DNA of 12,373 nt from Flavobacteriales bacterium (lineage in GTDB: Bacteria; Bacteroidota; Bacteroidia; Flavobacteriales; BACL11), in assembly GCA_018675825.1 (NCBI GenBank), contig JABGXK010000092.1, forward strand, positions 1-12,373, given 5' to 3'. Shown piece by piece: positions 8,021-12,373 of the stretch. How positions within the stretch are numbered: the stretch's first letter is position 1; each line of letters opens with the position of its first letter. A model generated the notes under the pieces. It ran no database searches, had not been told where the DNA came from, and saw only the letters and a program-made list of their open reading frames with translations. A program made the position numbers and the translations under genes.

Positions 8021-8766
8021 AAAAAATAATAATTATATTAATGAGTATACCAACATTTTTGTTATCTCAAAATGGTCCTACTGCTAATTTTATATTTAAT
8101 CCTGTTTGTTTAGGAAACTCTGTAAGCTTGACAGACTTTTCTTTTCCAGATCCATCAACGAATTCTCCAATTGTGCAATGGAATTGGGAATATAATGGAA
8201 GTACTATTTCAACTCAACAAAATGCAGATTATCTTTTCTTACAATGTGGCACATATGATATAACATTAATTGTAATAGATTCAGATGGTTTCCAAGATGA
8301 CACTCTAATTAATATTGAAATTTTTTGTCCTCCAACAGCAGCATTTTTTACTGGTGGAAATAATTGTCTAGGAGATCCAACACAATTTGTGGATGTATCA
8401 ACTCCAGGAGATGGAACTCCTCCACTAAACTCAGGATCTACATGGATGTATGTATTTGGTGATGCAGTTCCTCCAAATGCAGTTAATCCTTCCTGTACTA
8501 CTGTATTTAATAATGCTGGATCTAATCAAGTATTGTTTATTGTTTCTGAATTACAATGGAATGGACAATACTGTATAGATACATTAATAGAAATTATTCA
8601 AATTGATTCATGTTTCACAGGAATAAATGACACTAAAAACAACACAAAGCGAAAAATTATTAAAAATATTGATCTATTAGGAAAGTCAAAAAAAACAAAA
8701 TCAAAAAATTTAAATATTATCATTTATGATGATGGTTTAATAGAAAAGAAATTTATAATTGAGTAA
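8017..8766 (+). CDS. Secreted protein with two PKD-like domains and a short C-terminal sorting-like tail
   Basis: This 249-residue protein has no known role in phenylacetate breakdown. It starts with a signal peptide (MKKIIIILMSIPTFLLS, likely cleaved before Gln18). Two similar PKD/Ig-like modules follow, about 22-104 and 106-196, each opening with P-T-A-x-F and containing a C-L-G segment. The first shows WNWEYN and CGTYDITLIVID, typical of PKD folds. Seven cysteines (31, 77, 104, 117, 160, 186, 199) suggest disulfides outside the cytoplasm. The last 42 residues are Lys-rich and end IIIYDDGLIEKKFIIE, resembling the short tails on many exported Flavobacteriales proteins. It overlaps paaZ by 4 bp (ATGA), and the next gene starts within a few bases of its stop. 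Base composition matches its neighbours. The substrate or partner is unknown; the fold and export call are fairly sure, the function is not. Confidence 0.75.
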   Translation: MKKIIIILMSIPTFLLSQNGPTANFIFNPVCLGNSVSLTDFSFPDPSTNSPIVQWNWEYNGSTISTQQNADYLFLQCGTYDITLIVIDSDGFQDDTLINIEIFCPPTAAFFTGGNNCLGDPTQFVDVSTPGDGTPPLNSGSTWMYVFGDAVPPNAVNPSCTTVFNNAGSNQVLFIVSELQWNGQYCIDTLIEIIQIDSCFTGINDTKNNTKRKIIKNIDLLGKSKKTKSKNLNIIIYDDGLIEKKFIIE

Positions 8767-8767
8767 A

Positions 8768-9526
8768 ATGGAAGAAGGCTCAGTTAATTTAAATATTAAA
8801 AATGGAATTGGAACAATTGAATTCTATCATCCACAAAGTAATTCACTTCCTGCAAATGTTTTAAAAAATCTTGCTCAAACGATTATATCTTCTGGAAAAA
8901 ATAAAGATATAAGAGTAATTATTCTAAAAAGTAAAGGAGACAGGGTATTTTGTGCTGGAGCTTCTTTTCAAGAATTAAGTGATATCTCAAATACTAAGCA
9001 AGGAAAAGAATTCTTTATGGGTTTTGCTAATGTAATTAATGCTGCAAGAGAATGTCCTAAATTAATTATTGGCAGAGTACAAGGAAAAGCTGTTGGTGGT
9101 GGTGTTGGAATGGTCTGCGCAACAGACTATTGTTATGCTACAAAATATGCAGCTGTTAAATTAAGTGAATTATCTATTGGTATTGGTCCTTTTGTTGTCG
9201 GTCCAGCAGTTGAAAGAAAAGCTGGACTATCTGCTTATTCGACTCTTGCAATTAACTCTACAAAATGGTTTAGTGCAGAATGGGCTAAACAAAAAGGAAT
9301 CTATTCAGAAGTTTTTGAAACTGTAGAGCAGATGGATCATGAAATATCAGAGATAGCATCAAAACTTGAAAAATCAAATCCGCAAGCTATGCAGAAATTA
9401 AAAGAAGTTTTTTGGTCAGATTATAAAAACTGGGATCAATTACTTAAAAAGAGAGCAGAATTTAGTGGTGAACTTATTTTATCTAATTTTACTAAAGAAG
9501 CAATTTCAAGATTCAATACCAAATAG
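8768..9526 (+). CDS. Enoyl-CoA hydratase/isomerase family protein, candidate for the PaaF step
   Basis: This is a crotonase-superfamily protein of 252 residues from the ATG at 8768. A TTG at 8759 would add three residues, but the ATG sits one base after the previous stop and is preferred. Family marks are FCAGASFQEL, GKAVGGGVGM for the oxyanion hole, and LSELSIGIGPFVVGPAVERKAG. Compared with mitochondrial enoyl-CoA hydratase, the glutamate of the first catalytic position (CEL in GGGCEL) is replaced by Gly114, while the second catalytic glutamate is kept as Glu134. The C-terminus lacks the usual EG-x-x-x-F-x-x-KR ending and reads FTKEAISRFNTK. Since PaaF (2,3-dehydroadipyl-CoA hydratase) is otherwise absent, this is the natural local candidate. 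A different crotonase activity, such as a methylglutaconyl-CoA hydratase, is equally possible given the E1 gene next door. Confidence 0.8.
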   Translation: MEEGSVNLNIKNGIGTIEFYHPQSNSLPANVLKNLAQTIISSGKNKDIRVIILKSKGDRVFCAGASFQELSDISNTKQGKEFFMGFANVINAARECPKLIIGRVQGKAVGGGVGMVCATDYCYATKYAAVKLSELSIGIGPFVVGPAVERKAGLSAYSTLAINSTKWFSAEWAKQKGIYSEVFETVEQMDHEISEIASKLEKSNPQAMQKLKEVFWSDYKNWDQLLKKRAEFSGELILSNFTKEAISRFNTK

Positions 9527-11587
9527 GTGTCAGAAATAATTTCAAGACAAATATTAAGGAAAGCATATACTCTAATTTGTACTGCAAGATCATTAAGTGA
9601 GATTTATGAAGATCAGAAAGAAATAACTTCAAAATATGTTCATGCCACATCAAAAGGTCATGAAGTAATTCAATTAGCACTTTCCTTACAATTAAAAAAA
9701 CAAGATTGGGTATCACCATATTATAGGGATGATTCAATTTTATTAGGAATTGGAATAACACCATATGAATTAATATTACAATTACTATGTAAAAAAGACG
9801 ACCCATTTTCTGCAGGAAGAACATACTATTCTCATCCTTCACTAAAAAGAGATGATATGCCAAAAATCATACATCAATCATCTGCAACAGGAATGCAGGC
9901 CATACCTACAACTGGAATAGCATTAGGCTTACAATATAAATCTAAAAATAATCTATTAGATAAAGAAAATACTAAAAAAGCAGTTGTTGTTTGTTCATTT
10001 GGTGATGCATCAATTACAGAAGGAGAAGTCTCGGAGGCATTTCAAATGGCAGCATTAAAGAAACTTCCAATTCTTTACTTAGTTCAGGATAATGAGTGGG
10101 ATATATCTGCACATGCTTCTGAAACAAGAGCAGTAGATGCAACTACTTATGCAAAAGGATTTGGAATTAAAAGTTATTATGTTGATGGAACAGATTTTAC
10201 TGAATCTTATAATATTATATCAAAGGCTTTGCAAGAAATTAGAAAGAAAAGTATTCCAATACTTATTCATGCTAAAGTTCCTTTATTAAATCATCACACA
10301 TCTGGGGTAAGAATGGAATGGTATAGAGATGATCTAGAAGATTCAAAAAAGCAAGATCCATTACCAAAATTAAAAAAACTTCTAATTGATAATAAATTTG
10401 AAAAAGGTGAACTAATTAAAATTGAGAAAGAAATTAATAAATCTGTTAAATCTGATTTTAAAAAAGCATTAATAGCTGATGATCCTAGTTCTGATGATCT
10501 ATTTGATCATGACTATGCTCCAACAAAAATAATTGAAGAAAAAGGTAGCTTAATATCTGAAAATAAAGAGCCTATTTTTATGGTAGATGCTGCAATTTTT
10601 GCAATAAAAGAATTAATGACAAAACATCCTGAATGCCTCTTATATGGCCAAGATGTAGGTCAAAGATTAGGTGGAGTTTTTAGAGAAGCAGCAACATTAG
10701 GAAAGATTTTTGGAGATCAACGAGTTTTTAATACTCCAATTCAAGAAGCATTTATAATTGGGAGTACTGTTGGGATGTCAGCTGTAGGACTAAAGCCTAT
10801 TGTTGAAATACAGTTTGCAGATTATATATGGCCTGGATTAAATCAACTGTTTACAGAAGTAAGCAGATCAAACTATTTATCAAATGGTAAATGGCCTGTA
10901 AGTTGTGTTATCAGAGTTCCAACAGGTGCTTATGGAAGTGGTGGTCCATATCATTCATCTTCAGTAGAATCTATTTTAACAAATATCCAAGGTATAAAAA
11001 TTGCTTACCCATCAAATGCTTCAGACTTAAAAGGTATTATGAAAGCTGCATATTATGACCCAAATCCAGTAGTTATTCTAGAACATAAAGGCTTATACTG
11101 GGGGAAAATTAAGGGAACTGAAGAAACTAAAACTTTAGAACCAGATGAAAATTATATTCTGCCATTGGGTAAAGCTAAAATAACCTTAAAAGCAAGTAAA
11201 GAATTAATTAACAAAGGAAATAGTTTATGTATCATAACCTATGGAATGGGAGTATATTGGGCAAAGACTGCTGCTAAAGAATTTAAAGGAAAAATTGAAA
11301 TTATTGATTTGAGAACATTAAACCCTTTAGACGAAAAATTAATTTTTAAGAGAGTAAAAATTCATGGGAAATGTATTGTACTTAGTGAAGAACCATCTAA
11401 CAATTCATTTGCACAGTCTCTTGCTTCAAAAATCTCTCAAAATTGCTTTAATTATTTAGATATGGCAGTAAAAGTTGTAGGTTCTGAAAATCTACCTGCT
11501 ATACCTCTTAATTCAGTTTTAGAAGAAAGAATGCTTCCAAATTCTAAGAAGATGGTGATAGAAATTTCAAAACTATTTGATTGTTAA
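9527..11587 (+). CDS. Fused alpha/beta E1 component of a branched-chain-type 2-oxoacid dehydrogenase
   Basis: The 686-residue protein joins two normally separate subunits. Residues 1 to about 330 are the E1 alpha half: TSKGHEVIQLALS, PYYRDDS, the thiamine diphosphate motif from GDASITEGE (159-167) to VQDNEW (186-191), and a phosphorylation-loop-like HHTSG (256-260). Residues 345-686 are the E1 beta half: YGQDVG, FNTPIQEAF with catalytic Glu407, EIQFADYI, GGPYHSSSVE with His476, and a C-terminal transketolase-like domain (IIDLRTLNPLD). Such fused E1 proteins are common in Bacteroidota and are annotated as branched-chain or generic 2-oxoacid dehydrogenases. The substrate cannot be read from sequence; no E2 or E3 gene is in the window. 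The start is a GTG immediately after the previous TAG, and no nearby ATG keeps the N-terminal helix. Tight linkage suggests co-transcription with the paa genes. Confidence 0.9.
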   Translation: MSEIISRQILRKAYTLICTARSLSEIYEDQKEITSKYVHATSKGHEVIQLALSLQLKKQDWVSPYYRDDSILLGIGITPYELILQLLCKKDDPFSAGRTYYSHPSLKRDDMPKIIHQSSATGMQAIPTTGIALGLQYKSKNNLLDKENTKKAVVVCSFGDASITEGEVSEAFQMAALKKLPILYLVQDNEWDISAHASETRAVDATTYAKGFGIKSYYVDGTDFTESYNIISKALQEIRKKSIPILIHAKVPLLNHHTSGVRMEWYRDDLEDSKKQDPLPKLKKLLIDNKFEKGELIKIEKEINKSVKSDFKKALIADDPSSDDLFDHDYAPTKIIEEKGSLISENKEPIFMVDAAIFAIKELMTKHPECLLYGQDVGQRLGGVFREAATLGKIFGDQRVFNTPIQEAFIIGSTVGMSAVGLKPIVEIQFADYIWPGLNQLFTEVSRSNYLSNGKWPVSCVIRVPTGAYGSGGPYHSSSVESILTNIQGIKIAYPSNASDLKGIMKAAYYDPNPVVILEHKGLYWGKIKGTEETKTLEPDENYILPLGKAKITLKASKELINKGNSLCIITYGMGVYWAKTAAKEFKGKIEIIDLRTLNPLDEKLIFKRVKIHGKCIVLSEEPSNNSFAQSLASKISQNCFNYLDMAVKVVGSENLPAIPLNSVLEERMLPNSKKMVIEISKLFDC

Positions 11588-11725
11588 TTAGCTGTGTCAG
11601 TTCTAGAATTTAAAGATGGTAAATGTTAAGATATTAAGAAGTGTAATTTTCAATTAAAAAATCCTATAATACCTCTGTTATTATTTGAAACAAAATTATA
11701 TTTGCAACTTAAATTTCTCTCAAAT
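11588..11725 (+). other. Intergenic spacer after the operon
   Basis: This 138-bp AT-rich stretch is the longest non-coding region in the window. It contains short palindromes such as TTCTAGAA near 11603 but no G+C-rich hairpin followed by a T run, so no intrinsic terminator can be called. A promoter-like element near its 3' end is listed separately. Confidence 0.6.
11697..11704 (+). promoter_or_regulatory. Putative Bacteroidota -7 promoter element (TATATTTG)
   Basis: TATATTTG fits the TAnnTTTG -7 consensus of Bacteroidota housekeeping promoters and lies about 21 bp before the ATG of the TonB receptor gene, giving a short leader. No good -33 TTG/TTTG occurs at the usual 17-23 bp distance; the nearest TTTG (at about 11684) is too close. 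The call rests on the -7 match and its location. Confidence 0.45.
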
Positions 11726-12373
11726 ATGAAAGGTAAAATATTTACATTTATTCTACTTAATTTCTTTAGTATTTCTATTCTTGCACAAACAAATTATACC
11801 ATAAGTGGTTATGTTCAAGATAATGAATCAGGAGAAAATTTAATTGGAGTTTCAATTTATGATAAAAATACATTTAAAGGCACTGTAACAAATCAATATG
11901 GTTTCTATTCATTAACTCTTGAACAAGGAAAATATGATATTATATTTTCTTTTATCGGATTAAAATCAGTAACTAAAAATATTACTCTTAATAAGGATGT
12001 CAGAATTAATATTTCATTAGAAAGTAATTCTATCTTAACAGATGAAGTAATAGTTACAGGTGAAAAATTAGATAAGAATGTAACAAGCTCTAATATGAGT
12101 CAGGTAAAAATAGAGGTAGATAACATAAAACAACTTCCTGTAATTCTTGGAGAGGTAGATGTGTTAAAATCAGCACAACTATTACCTGGAATAACTTCTA
12201 ACGGAGAAGGAAGTTCAGGTTTATATGTGAGAGGTGGTGGTCCAGATCAAAACTTAATTCTTCTAGATGAAGCTGTAGTATATAATGCATCTCATCTTTT
12301 TGGTTTTTTTTCTGTTTTTAATGCAGATGCAATAAAAGATATTAATATTATAAAGGGTGGAATGCCTGCAGAG
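11726..12373 (+). CDS. TonB-dependent outer-membrane receptor, N-terminal part (3' end outside window)
   Basis: The frame opens with ATG at 11726 and stays open for 216 codons to the window edge. Residues 1-20 form a signal peptide (MKGKIFTFILLNFFSISILA, cleaved before Gln). Residues 24-98 are a carboxypeptidase-regulatory-like beta-sandwich domain (ISGYVQDNESGENLIGVSI...NQYGFYSLTL...YDIIFSFIG). From about 107 (DEVIVTGEKLDKN) the plug domain starts, with GEVDVLKSAQLLPGI, GSSGLYVRGGGPDQNLILLD, and NASHLFGFFSVFNADAIKDI. This layout is the SusC/FecA-like Bacteroidota type that imports oligomers, siderophores or other ligands with energy from TonB; the ligand cannot be told from the N-terminus. 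A typical member has 750-1000 residues, so most of the barrel is beyond the window. It has its own promoter candidate and is probably not part of the paa operon. Confidence 0.93.
   Translation, partial: MKGKIFTFILLNFFSISILAQTNYTISGYVQDNESGENLIGVSIYDKNTFKGTVTNQYGFYSLTLEQGKYDIIFSFIGLKSVTKNITLNKDVRINISLESNSILTDEVIVTGEKLDKNVTSSNMSQVKIEVDNIKQLPVILGEVDVLKSAQLLPGITSNGEGSSGLYVRGGGPDQNLILLDEAVVYNASHLFGFFSVFNADAIKDINIIKGGMPAE

Noticed and set aside
9513..9863. Minus-strand open frame of 116 codons
   Set aside because: It lies opposite the well-supported E1 alpha region and its translation shows no domain or family resemblance.
11650..11668. Possible terminator hairpin (attttcaattaaaaaat) after the E1 gene
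   Set aside because: The stem would be only a few A-T pairs with no T tract after it, too weak to call.

Overview
The window is AT-rich (roughly 30 % G+C by eye), and every gene lies on the + strand, packed with overlaps or gaps of a few bases. It looks like a low-GC, probably marine member of the Bacteroidota (Flavobacteriales-like). Three things support this: starts without Shine-Dalgarno sequences, a TAnnTTTG-type promoter element before the last gene, and three Bacteroidota-style proteins. Those are a PKD protein with a short C-terminal sorting-like tail, a fused alpha/beta 2-oxoacid dehydrogenase E1, and a TonB receptor with an N-terminal carboxypeptidase-regulatory-like domain.

Positions 1-8020 are an aerobic phenylacetate (phenylacetyl-CoA) degradation operon. 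In order it holds paaA (3' end only), paaB, paaC, paaD, paaG, paaH, paaI, paaJ, paaY and paaZ. PaaA, B and C form the ring-epoxidising monooxygenase, with PaaD as its assembly factor. PaaG isomerises the epoxide to an oxepin. PaaZ opens the ring and oxidises the aldehyde. PaaJ and PaaH carry out the beta-oxidation-like steps to acetyl-CoA and succinyl-CoA. PaaI and PaaY are accessory proteins linked to removing stalled CoA thioesters. The order A-B-C-D-G-H-I-J matches Escherichia coli, except that paaE and paaF are missing between D and G. That junction is also the only real spacer (51 bp) inside the operon. No paaK ligase and no paaX/paaR regulator is in the window.

Positions 8017-11587 continue without a break into three less expected genes. 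The first is a secreted two-domain PKD-like protein whose start overlaps the paaZ stop. The second is a crotonase-family hydratase, the best local candidate for the missing PaaF step. The third is a fused E1 of a branched-chain-type 2-oxoacid dehydrogenase, starting with GTG directly after the previous stop. A possible but unproven link is that such an E1, with E2 and E3 from elsewhere, could make phenylacetyl-CoA from phenylpyruvate.

After a 138-bp spacer with a plausible Bacteroidota promoter, the 5' part of a TonB-dependent receptor gene starts at 11726 and runs off the end. No RNA gene, CRISPR array, insertion sequence or convincing terminator was seen. The core pathway is known biology; the unusual parts are the secreted gene embedded in the operon and the E1/hydratase tail.
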